64,000 nucleotides of DNA from Polychytrium aggregatum (lineage: Eukaryota; Chytridiomycota; Chytridiomycetes; Polychytriales), in NCBI RefSeq assembly GCF_025602895.1, contig NW_026516332.1, forward strand, positions 1 to 64,000, in the 5' to 3' direction. Of the stretch, positions 1-10,862 are shown piece by piece (position 1 is the first letter of the stretch; each line of letters starts with the position of its first letter). The position numbers and the translations under genes were made by a program. A model generated the notes under the pieces. That model searched no databases. It saw only the letters and a list, made by a program, of their open reading frames with translations, and was not told where the DNA came from.

Positions 1-640
1 TTGGCCGAGATCATCTCGAGGGCTGCATATTGTATACTGGCGCCAAATGCATGGACGCAATGTTCGTGATGGCTGAATGTCAGAGCGTTGGCCGGCAGTT
101 GGTCTCACACCTCGGAGCGGCATTCACATCTTCCCTCATCGCTCGCATCTTCCATGCTTGCTCGCAGTACCTTCGCTACGGTTGCACTTGCCCTCAGCGC
201 CGCCTGGACTGATACCATGCCAAACATGGCGTTGGTGATGATTCGCTTTGGAAATCTGTTCCTGAGCTCCTCGCTCGCCGCTGTGCATATAATGCTCTTT
301 CACATCATCCCACAGCAGTCTACTGCTTCATTGTCCGGACAGGCACCCGGCTCGGGAACGTCCAACACCGACCGCATCGATCGCAAAGACTGCGATCGAC
401 ACACGTCGAGTGTCTAGCGATGCCACGATGAACAACAGTCACAGAAATACATGGCGCTGTTTGCTGCGTTGGTGTCTTCATCCTTGGGAGTGCCTCGTGG
501 AAGGGATATCCATTGAGCCCACAGAGACTCGGTTTCGCTCGTGCCCTGAGCACCTTCACCGTCGCCAGTGCCCATCGATTTCCAGGCTGCGTGTGCTTGG
601 TGAGCGGGCTCGCCATCTGATATCCGCAGGATCACCATCT
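1..640. other. Left edge, no gene recognised
   Basis: No open frame in this stretch has a recognisable domain, and none continues convincingly into the P450 downstream. It probably contains the P450 promoter and perhaps the tail of a gene outside the window. Nothing more can be supported. Confidence 0.4.
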
Positions 641-773
641 GATGTCCGCGGGCTCGGATGGAACACCAGCCACCCGGTTCTACGTGTTCGTTTCTGGGTG
701 GCCTGCTCGTTTCTTGGCGCCGAGATTTCAAGCCAGCGCAAGGCGAAACGGGGGCACCCAGCCTCGTTCGATC

Positions 774-3350
774 ATGTCTTCCCGTGCCTTCTCGATCATG
801 TCTTTCCATGCTTTCTGGCTCGCGTGGCCGCTTTCGGCCCGCATTCTCGCATCGCTTCTGGGCTCTGCGACCCTCTTCACCCTATGGCTCCGGCACCACA
901 TCCTGTCGCAGGCCGCTACCCTGAAGAAGGCCAACCCGCACATGCCCGTCGAGGCTGTGTGGAATCCGTTGCGTCGCTTCAGCATCCTCGTCTATCTCGA
1001 GGTATGAAGGTCTTGGTCTCCGATGCTACGCACCGTCAGTTCCGTCGTGCCTCTTCGATTGCCCTTCGATTGCCTCTTTCGATTGCTCCGTCGATTGCCT
1101 CTTTCGATTGCTCCGTCGATTGCCCTCTCCACGGCTCCTGAACACAGTTTGCCTGGTTGCAGATCATCCCTCGCTCGATGCTGAGATACACCCAGGGCTG
1201 GCGCTGGAAGTCTAAGCACGAAAGCTTCGAGGAGCTGTGAGTATTGGGATCGTCGCCAGGCAGATCCACTGTCCAGCTGGCGGGTCGGCTGGCTGCGTCT
1301 GAGAGCAAACTGACGCCCCTGATGCGGCTTCCAACCTCGCTATAGCAAGAGTGACGTCTTTGCCGTCGTTAACACCTGGAGCGCCTATGTCACCATCGCC
1401 GATGCCGATCTGATCAAGGAAGCAGCGAGCCGCCGCGTAGAGATCCCCAAGCCCACGCAAGAGTACCGCGCCTTCAACATTTTTGCAAGTATCCATGAGT
1501 CTCGATCGGAGCTTCATGGCCATGGGCGCATTCCCATCACACACCCCACCACCGCATCTCACTGCGACGTCTCCCTTCATGAGTCGACAGCGAGCCCTCG
1601 TGATCGATACAATCGCGGCATGGCTCTCGACTGGCTGACTGACTGGCTGACTGGCTGACTGGCTGACTGGCTGACTGGCTGACTGGCTCACTGGCTGACT
1701 GGCTGACTCAACTACCCAGGGGAGCAACATCCTCACGACCGAGGGTGACGAGTGGCGGAAGCATCGCAAGATCGTCAGCCCGCACTTCTCCGAAACCAAC
1801 AACCTCCTCGTCCACCACGAAACCCAGCGGCTAGTCGCCGAAATGTGTGAAGAGTGGGAGACGACCGCCGTTCGCGCCCCAGACAGCCCGGACGAGTTCC
1901 AGGTGAATGTCTCGCAGGACATGAGCCGCCTCACCCTCTTTGTGTTTTCTGCGGCGGGCTTTGGTCGCAAACTCAGCTGGAGCGTCCGTGACCAGCCGGA
2001 CGAGGGCCATCGGTATTCGTTTGAGCAGGTCATTGGGCTTGTGCTCAAGAACCTGGCGCTCAACTTTTTCTTGCCAAAGTGGATATTCAAGTTGCCGATT
2101 GATCCATTCCGAACGATCGGCCGCCAGTTTGACGGTAAGCAACTTGGCGCTTGGCTGAGACCCAGACCGGTGCAGCTGCCCTGTCCCAGCTCTGTCCTGC
2201 GCGATGCGAAAGACAGTTGCGCATGAATGTGGAAACCAACGTCGGCGACCGCTGTCAATGTATCTCTGTCTGGATTCACGCGCTCATCCAAGAGCACACC
2301 ATGGGCGAATCCATAGCGCACCTACCATGCATCCGTGTGTGGGTGCATTCCATTCTGACGACTTGCACTGTCGCCACCTGAAGAGTTCGAACAGTACGTC
2401 CGCCGTATGGCCCGCCAGGCTCAAGACCAGGTCTCTGAGAAGCCCGATAATCTGCTGGAGGCCATCGTCGGTGCTTCGGTCCAGGACGACGAGCACAATG
2501 CCGTTCGGCTGACAGAGGACGAGGTTGTCGGCGACATTTTCATATTTTTGCTCGCCGGCCACGATACCACAGCAACGACCCTGACCTTTGCACTGACGCT
2601 GCTGGGTATGTGACTGCGAAGAGTGGGGGAGTGGGCTTGCTCGATGGATGGCGGTGTCCGAGCGAACTAGTCGTGTTGGGGGAGGAGGGGGCAGAGAAGT
2701 GTGCTCCCGATTTTCGAACTTGGTGCAGCTTGGCTCTGACTTGAAGTAACAACCGCCCTGCAGGATTCCATCGAGACAAGCAGGAGCGACTCTACCAGGA
2801 GGTCGTCGGACATTTGGCCGCATCCAACGGCGACGGCGACGGCGACGGCATCAGCGACAGCGATGGCGCTGCAGCGACGGCCTCATACAAGGACTGCTCC
2901 AGCATCGAGTACGTTTCGGCCATCATGAACGAGACGCTGCGGCTCTTCCCGCCCGTGACGTCAGTGTTCAAGGTCTGCGAGGTCGACCAGAACCTCGGCG
3001 GCTACTGGATCCCAAAGGGAACTCGGGTGGATCTGAATGCCGTCGGGCTCCACTACAACCGGCGGTACTGGGGGCCTGACCCGGCCGAGTTCCGCCCCGA
3101 GCGATTCCTCCCGCCCAACACCTGGAACAGGGCCGCGCTGATTCCATTCAGCGCCGGCGCCCGGTCCTGCGTCGGCAAGCGGTTTTCGCAAGTCGAGTTT
3201 GCGGCTGCCCTGGTGCATCTGGTCCAGCGCTACGAGTGGCGGGTCGCTCCTGGAGTGTCGGAAGCCTGCCTGCAGGAGGCCAGCGGCATCATTCTCAAAA
3301 TGAAGCGCCCGCCGCCGATTCTGTTCAAGCGTCGCTCCACAGCCCAGTGA
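774..3350 (+). CDS. Cytochrome P450 monooxygenase
   Basis: Heme-thiolate monooxygenase, probably anchored in the ER and fed by a P450 reductase; the substrate cannot be read from the sequence. Six exons fit in frame: 774-1001, 1163-1236, 1346-1484, 1720-2134, 2384-2605 and 2764-3350, giving about 554 residues, a normal P450 length. The hallmarks are present in order: a hydrophobic N-terminal anchor, the I-helix motif AGHDTT (about residue 348), the K-helix ExxR as ETLR (about 417) and the heme loop FSAGARSCVGKRF (about 490), with the Cys ligand. A short GDGDGDGISDSDG insert lies after the I-helix. An in-frame ATG at 642 would add 44 residues; I prefer 774 or 798 because they put the hydrophobic segment near the N-terminus. 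Intron 3 fits only with a GC donor at 1485. Family membership is certain; the subfamily is not. Confidence 0.93.
1050..1135. repeat. Imperfect TTCGATTG-type tandem repeat in P450 intron 1
   Basis: Copies of a motif around TTCGATTGCC / TTCGATTGCTCCG follow one another within the first intron. It is noncoding if the exon 1 donor at 1002 is right. Confidence 0.7.
1629..1709. repeat. 8-bp minisatellite (GACTGGCT)n in P450 intron 3
   Basis: About ten near-perfect copies of GACTGGCT fill the 3' half of the GC-AG intron and stop about ten bases before its acceptor. Confidence 0.9.
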
Positions 3351-4505
3351 ATGCGACGTCTCGGCCGTGCAGGGGATACTTGCAGCACGAGCAACGCGAG
3401 CAGCCATGATGCGATGCCGCCTTTGTGCCTGCTCGGCATCCAGAGCGATTTCAGCGACTTGAAGTGACTCAGGTTTTGATGCTACCTATCGAATCGTTAC
3501 CTCATTGGTATTGTCTTGACATTAAAACCCCATTGGTATGTTATCAAATTGTTGTAAGGGCTCTATCAATCCAAAGTAAAATGAGCAAATTCGCAGAACC
3601 GCCCCCCACAGACTCTGTCCATCCGATAGCAGAGGGCATGAGACCGTATACCCGTCGACACACAGTCCATGTCACAACAACCAACAGGGTGTATTTGCAG
3701 ATGCTTGGAAGGTTGCGCAAGTGGTGCAAGTCGGTGGAGCAATCATTGTTGATCAATCAGTCAGAGACAACGAAGGTGAAGAGAGAAGCCAAATATCACG
3801 AAAGGAGGCGGCGTGCCGAAAGTATTGATACAAGAGCAGCAAAGTCACGGAACCACAAAAGCTGGATGATAGGGCCTCGTGGGAGGAGGGCGACGGGGAA
3901 AGATGGGGTTGGGTTGTGCGTGGTTGGGTGGTTTGTAGTTTGTAGTTTGTGGCGAGTGGTGTGTGGGGAGCGGAAGGGTGAGGGGAAGGAATAGGCGGCG
4001 ATTATAGGGGAGTTTCGCAACTCAAAAGCATGGACAGGAACGAACACGATAAGTACACAGATGAATGTGGGGCGGGACAGATGGATGCGGAGGAAGGGAA
4101 GTTGAGCGGGTAGCTGAAGGAACGGAAGAGGGAAGAAGAATCGGTAGAAGGTATTGATAAATTACTGGCGTGCGGCTTGGGAGGCGGATGAAGGTGCGCG
4201 CAGGGAGGGCGATTGCATGGATGCGGTACTGTCGTCTTTTGAATTGCAAGAAGGCAATATGGGGTGAGTACGAAGCAGAGCCATCGCTGATGTGATCGAG
4301 TGGGATCGAATGTGATCGGATGTGATCGAACGTGATCGAACGTGATCGGATGGGATGGGTGCGAGGTGAGAATGACCAAAAAGCAAACGAAAAGTCCTCA
4401 AGGACACATCGGCGTGCGATGAGCGCGGCGGCATCGGATCGCCACCAGGAGGGAGGGCGGAGGGGCGATCGGGCCGCTGCCGGGCTCGATAGGCGAAGTG
4501 CTCGA
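3351..4505. other. Gap between convergent P450 and the unknown minus-strand gene
   Basis: Holds the 3' regions of both neighbours. G-rich low-complexity sequence runs from about 3870 to 4150, and a short tandem of TGATCGAATG/TGATCGAACG-like units lies at about 4286-4350. No coding signal was recognised. Confidence 0.5.
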
Positions 4506-6516
4506 CTAGATCAGACTGCCGTCCTCGAGCGATCGGCGCACGACCTCTTCCCTCATCTTCCATTCGACAAATTTGAGAAGCTTGAGCTTCTTGACTCGCG
4601 TGTCCTCGAGTTGCTCGTCCGTCAGGATCCCGAGCTCATCGTGGTGATCGTAGGTATCCATAAAGTCAGAGTCATCGCGAGCGCACTCATCGGGACCCAA
4701 GAGCGAGCCACGGCAGCCGCTGCCGACAGACACGACACAGTCCTTGTCATCGATGTTGTCCACGACTTGTTGCAGAGCCAGTTGAACAAAGTCCATCATG
4801 TAGCGCGCAATCAGGCGGCAGCAGAGGCCCTCGAAGGAGGCGTACAGGCCGATCTGGCCTTCTTCGAGAGGGGCGCTGTCGAGCAGGAAGGGGAACGACT
4901 CTGAATAGACGGCGCCCCAGAGCGACTTGGGAATCAAGCCGATCTGAGGCTCGAGCGCAACGTCGCATCGGTATTTGGTCTGGGCGGTGGCTTCAAGCTT
5001 TGACAGCGTCGCAAGCTGGGTCAGGTGGAGCGGGAAGGCCTCGGACTGGTACATCAAGTGAACTATATCAGCTTGCTGGCATGCCTCGTCCAGCCGCGAC
5101 CACCAGCCGTACTCTCGGCCCTTGAGCCGCTCCAGGAGGCCCACGGCGACGTGCAGGATCTGAGAGACGCGAGAACCCAGGCCTGAGGGGCCGACAAATT
5201 GCCGCTCAATCAGGCCCTGGAGGGTCTTGAAGCGAATGTGCTGCTGAAGATCCTCTTCGGGAAAGTCCTCTTCGTCCAGGCTCTCCATGCGGAGGTACTC
5301 GGAGATGAACACTTTGTTGGTATAGGTATTGAAGCGCACCGAGTCCATGTTGACCATCCAGTCGAGCCAGCTCTTGAACTTGTCGCCAAAGAGACGGAAG
5401 AAGAGCAGGGTGTTGGATGTGAGCTTCTGGGATATCTGGAAGCGATGTTGGAGGATATGATACGGATCAGTACGGTGCGGCGATCTGATCGGCTCATGGC
5501 CAAGCAAACGAGACCTCGCCGGCCGCCACCTGCACACAGAGGCAAAGGCACGGCGATGATACAATGTGCAACTGGAGTGCTTACCAAAGTAGTGAACTTG
5601 TCGACAGAGACGTCGCTCTGGCCGGCGAGCTGCAGGAGCCGCTCAAACTCGTTGGGGATTTCACCCTCGGTCATGAGCAGCGGCAAGGTTTGGTCCTCGG
5701 CCTGCTCGGCCTGTATCGAGTAGAAGGTTCTCTGGATGGAGTGCATGGGCTCCAGTGTAGAAAAGGCAGAAGGGACTGATGTGGACGAAACGAGGAGAGG
5801 CAAATCGGAGCGGGTGAGTATAGGCCCGGTGCTGCCCGAGCTTCTCCTTGTCCTTGGCACCCAGGACCAACGCGACAGGAGATCAACTCGACAAGAGATC
5901 AGTGCACCAACAAGCCAATGCACCAAAGAGCCGATGCATACCTGATTGAAAGTCCGTTGGCAAGTAGTCCCGCTGCTCGATGGCGGCCTCCCGGAAGTGA
6001 ATTTCCGAAGGAGAGAGCCAGAGAATGTGGGCAAACTTGTCGTCATCCGCATCATGTTGTGGGGCATCATAGGACACAAAATCTTGGTAGGAGAAGAAGC
6101 CATGGATGACGCCAAAGCGGTCGCGACCGCTGGGCGAGTCCACAACGACATAGTCGCCCATGTGGAAGACCCGATCCCGGTAGGTCATCGACTTTGGGAA
6201 CTCGCCGTAGTCGTCCGGAGCCTGCGACAGATCCGACGAGGCCGGGACTGTAAACGAAAAGATCGAGTCCTCGAACGAGATCGTCGACTCCTGGGAGCCG
6301 TCGAGCGAGGACCGTATCGGCTCCTCAAAGAGCAAATCCGACGACATGGTGAATCCAACTTCGAGCGCCGGCATGCCAGAGGCGATGCACGGCGACAAGT
6401 CCGAGTGGCCAGCAAAGGCGGGCGAGCCCTGGCTGGGCTCCAGCGAGGCTTCACTTGGGGCATAGAGGGTCGACCCGGAGGGCTTGAGCACAGAGACGGG
6501 GGTGGAGAGTAGGGAT

Positions 6517-6549
<33 letters not shown>

Positions 6550-7328
6550 AGCGAGTAGACGGGCGGCTTGCAGGGCGTCGTGAGGCAGTCGAGAGCCGAG
6601 GTTTCGTGATCAAACACATGCGACTTTTGCGAGGACGGCGGCGGGGACATGGGCAGCTCGATGCCGGCGTCACTCGCGGACAGATCGGGTCTTGAGTGCG
6701 CCAGGCGTGGGTAGGGGATGGCTTGCAGCGATTCCGAGCTTGGGGAGCTGAAGGCCGAGTCGTCGTTGAGGGTAAACATTGACTCGCGGAGTCGGGGGTG
6801 CAAGGCGAACGAGGGCGCGAGTTCGGGTGAAAAGGCATGGTCCTGCTTGCGCTTCAGGGGAACGGCTTCGTCTCTGCGGCGCACGGGGGTTTCATGCGGG
6901 GTGATAGGCATGGCGACAATCATTTTATTCTCGGTGGGCGTGATGGAGGCGGATGCAGCCGACGAGGAGGCCTTGGGGGTAGAAAACGGCGACTTTGACG
7001 GAAACGGCCGCTGCGAGGGCGCGGGCGCTGATATATCGAGGCCAGCTGCGAAGGCGGCGAGCGGGGTCTCGGTGGAGTACGGGTGGTGGTTGGCGAGCCA
7101 ATTGGAGCCGTGCTCGCCCAAGGGCGCCAACAAGCTCGGACCAGAGGGAAGATCGTCGCCGGGTCTGCGATCGGCAACCCGCCGAGACCGCCGGACGCCA
7201 GGCACCTGGAAGCTCTGATCACCCTGGCTGGACACGGGCAGGGCGTTCTCATCGACAGACCGCGGGACGAACAGGGCCGAGGGCTGCTCTGGATCCGATC
7301 GACGGCCAGCCCGAGTGTGCGCGACCAT
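4506..7328 (-). CDS. Unrecognised 835-residue protein with a folded C-terminal half
   Basis: Three exons join in frame: 7328-5942, 5775-5585 and 5435-4506. The first 370 residues are low complexity (Ser/Pro/Ala-rich) with a Ser run near residue 265 encoded by alternating GAC/GAT on the plus strand. From about residue 380 the protein looks globular. A segment with YRDRVFHMGDYVVVDSPSG followed by HILWLSPSEIHF has the flavour of a BAH-like or SH3-like beta barrel, as in chromatin proteins. The remaining 400 or so residues are mostly helical with acidic stretches, and I do not recognise them. The start at 7328 (MVAHTRAGRRS) was chosen because upstream frame sequence is low complexity and lies beyond repeats. 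A nuclear or chromatin role is only a guess from the possible BAH-like segment. Confidence 0.65.
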
Positions 7329-10300
7329 GGCAGAGGGATCGTGGTGGGTTCTGCAGAGAAAGAAAGAAAGAGAGAGGAGAGGAGAGGCGATGATCAGCAC
7401 AGAACCTCGGGACCTGGGACCTGGGACCTGGGACCTGGGACAGCCAAGGACACTCGCACAGCACGGCGCACCAGCCAGCAGCCAGAGGTGGTGCAGATGG
7501 GATGGAGCGCGGTGGTGTGGGGTAAGGATTGGTGGATCCAAGACCAGCGACAGATGGGTGAGATTGAAAAGGAGGGGGGGGAGATGGCGAAGCAAAGTGA
7601 CCCCGATCGGGCAAAACAGCAGATCTGAGAGAGCAAATGCCGAGAGAGAACGACAGGACAGAGAAGAATGACAGAAGACGAGGCTGAACAGCAGGAAACG
7701 CAAAAGCGCAGATCGGCGACAAATGGGTGCAACAGATTGGTAACGAATGACGAACGGACATTGACCACGCCGGGAGATGAAGAAAAAACATGCGGAGTGG
7801 ATAAACAACAAATTGGCGGCAACCTCGATCAAGCACAGATACCACACTCAAGGACAGATCGACGTGAAGGCAGAAAATAGAGGCCAGAGGATATGGAATG
7901 GCAGCAGCGGGAGTGTGTGGGGAGTAGTCAAAGTGGTGGAGAGTAAATACAGTTGATCACACGAAGCGAAACAGTTGACAGCACGAAGAAGTGAAAACAG
8001 CTGATAACACGAAGCAGTGAAAACAGTAGACAGCACGAAGAAACCAAAAACAGGTGACAGCATCATCCAAACAGAAAAACAGCTCCTTGGCCGAGCGAGT
8101 GCGAGCGCGATGGTATACACCGACCGGCGTATATACCACCACGACGACTCGGGCCGTGCCTGGGCGATCAAGGCGCCCTCTTTATTGTTTGTTTTCAAGA
8201 AAACAAAAGATGCACTGTGATTGTCGCATGGCGGGCGATGCACATCGAGTGGATATGCATCGGATCCAGGCACTGGCGGCTTGCGCGCAATGCGACAGGG
8301 ATGCGGAACTGTATTGCGGGTGTACATATACACCATTGATTCAGATGATCAACCGGCACAATAAGCAAGCAAGTAAAGCAAGCAGCAGGCTCGACGAGAG
8401 GGGCAGAGTGAAGGTGCCGAAACGAGGGAGACCGACCACCAGAGGGATCAAAGGGGGGGAGATCAAGGACCCAGGGAGCAAGTGATGGGGAGGCAGAGAG
8501 GCCAGGGGAGTGAGTGAGGCAGGAAGCAGGAGGCCAAGGGAGGAGAGCAGCAGCGACGGGGATCAAACACTGGTTAAATGGGCGAGGGCCAGGGCCACCG
8601 TCCGAGCCAGAGGGCAATGTGGTAGAGCAGGGATACGAACAGGCAGATATACCGATTCGACGCCGGTGGGGCGACGGGAGAGGGAGCAGGCCAGGAAAGA
8701 AAGCCCGGGGAGAGAAAGGGAGGACCGAAAAAGCAAGGGAGTCCGGGCTCGGTTTTGTTTTGTGGCCTCGGTGGCAAACCAGGTTGCATTCAAGCCACCG
8801 GTCATACCCGGGCCGCAAAACGAGCGGGTCCAGAAGGCGGGAATATCGGGCGGAAGCGCAAGAATGGCAATAGATGAATTGGACAAGATGGGGGGTCGAA
8901 GCCGGAGGAAGGCGAGGCGGGATCGAAACGGTGGATGTACAAAGGGCAAAGGAGGGCACTGGTCCGGTCGCTGCGATCGAGAGACGCAGGATGCAGACAG
9001 AGACGAGAGAGCGTATCGATCATGGCCAGAGTGGGGGGGGGTTGTAACGACAACGGGAATGGATCGAAGAGCGGCAGCAATGGCGACAGCAACCGCTGTG
9101 GATCAAGTACATCCAGACAGACGGCTGCTGCGAGACCACGAGCGCCAAATCATCAACCGTTGAATCGGAGGGTATCCAGAGCAAAAAGTGCAATAATACT
9201 GCGATACCACTTCCGCTCCACTTCGCCTTCGCTCCCACCACCATCAAGACCATGGCCCAGAACAGGGCGCCGACCTGGGAGTCGAGAGCCACCGTTCCGG
9301 TCCTTGGGCCGAAGAAGCAGATGCAAAACAACATGCTTTTGGCGTGGAAACGAAGCACACCCGGCCAAAGCACAAGTGCGATCGCGGAATCAAAAATCGG
9401 CCCAAATCAAAGGGCACTCGACATGGCCACGACAATAAGACTGAACGAGTTGGGGGAGGGCAAAGCACAGTGGCTAAATAGCCCTGGATAACGGATCACA
9501 GGGGTGGGAGAGAGCCAGAGACGGAGACGAAGGGGAAGAGGATGTGCCGAGAAGCGATTGCCGGCGGGGACGAGCAAGGACAACAAGCACACTTGACCAC
9601 CGGCAGAGCACACCGGCAGAGCACACCGGCAGAGCACCGCGACAAGCATTACCCGCAAGAGCCGAGGGATCGGGGGGTGATCAAAGGAAGGCAATGTCCC
9701 CAGGAGCGAGGCAGGACGCTGGAGGTAGGGGAGCGCTTGGGGCAGGAATGGCGGTGGAGGGCGGCGCTTTGGGCAAGCGAAGGAGGGGAGAAAGAGGGCA
9801 GAGGAAGGGGAGAGGGCGCAGAAAGAGCCGGCCGAGACGGCGACCAACGCTCGGCGAAGGGCAGGGCAGGGCAGGGGAGGGGAGGGGCGACGAGATTCCC
9901 AAGGCCAAGACCGAGATTTCGCGCAGGACGAAGGACAGACCCGAAGAGCAAAAAATTGTCGATGGCGAACTGGTTCGGCTGGTTCGAGGGCGCACTGTCT
10001 GTGTGGGCGCTGTGTGCTGCAGCCGCTCACTGTGTGGGCACAGGACGCGTCGCCACTGTCTGTGTCGACACGGACTGCGCCGGCGGTGCCCAGTCCGCTG
10101 TGCGTGCCTCGCCGGCCAACAGGCACAGAACACAGCGCCTGTGTGCGCAGCCGATCAGCGCTGTGGCGCGCCGCGTCTGTGTGTGATCCCGCGCCGTGAT
10201 CTGGCCCGCGCGTCTGATTGGCGGCCGTCCCAAAGTGTGCAAATTGAAATCCGCAGACACGCGCGCCGCGATCGCCTCCCCGGAAAGGCAGGCAATGTGC

Positions 10301-10862
10301 CCTGTTTTGGCGAGATTGCAGTCACGGGATCTGCCCCAGCCTCGCCGCCGGTTCGAGTGCGTCGGTGGCGTCTGTCTCTGCGTCGTCACGCTGACCGAGG
10401 CAGACACGAGCAGGTCGCCATGGGAAAGCCGCACATCAACGGCGGTGCCAAGGGAGGGTCTGCGAGCGAGAGCGAGGGCGGCCGCACGGCATGTCGCCGT
10501 CGCCATCGACGTCGATGCATCATCGTTCGCTGCGGCCCCGGTTGATCGGGCACCCGCTTGTTTGCATCTTGGGCATCGACGCGCCTGTCCGCAAGCACCA
10601 CCATGCTCGTTCCCACGGCGACGACATGCGCCTGGCGTGCATTGGCGGTCCATGTCGGGGTCCTGCGCTGGTGTGCGTGCGTCGGGTCGATGAGGTGCGG
10701 GACCTGGCGAACCAAGGTCGATTTCGGACGTCGCCGTGAGCGGGAGCCGGGGTCGCACCAATTCCAACACCATCCGCGATCTCGCGCCATCCACCACCCA
10801 CGCTGGAGCCGCTTGCATCAAGTGTATTCGTCAATGGCCGCGGCAGCGCCAAGCCGCATCGC
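7329..10862. other. Long repeat-rich gap (3.5 kb)
   Basis: This holds the 5' region of the unknown gene (left) and the 3' region of PRP5 (right). Within it are CCTGGGA units at about 7408-7440, imperfect CAGTTGACAGCACGAAG-like units at 7950-8045, ACCGGCAGAGCAC copies at 9600-9640 and a GGGCA/GGGGA run near 9860-9890. Open frames of 150-330 codons occur on both strands but read as Arg/Pro/Ser-rich shadow translation of GC-rich DNA with no recognisable domain. Confidence 0.5.
9600..9640. repeat. 13-bp tandem repeat (ACCGGCAGAGCAC)x3
   Basis: Three consecutive copies, the last diverging, are visible in the gap upstream of PRP5's 3' end. Confidence 0.85.

Noticed and set aside
5786-5880. Extra exon in the unknown gene (VLGAKDKEKLGQHRAY)
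   Set aside because: Its frame does not fit either neighbour, and a direct splice from 5942 to 5775 keeps phase with a good polypyrimidine tract.
8195-8959. 254-codon minus-strand frame in the 7.3-10.9 kb gap
   Set aside because: Pro/Ser/Leu/Cys-rich with no domain. Several frames on both strands are equally open here, as expected for GC-rich noncoding DNA.
9544-10545. 333-codon plus-strand frame
   Set aside because: Arg-rich throughout, overlaps tandem repeats and other open frames, and has no recognisable domain or splice context.
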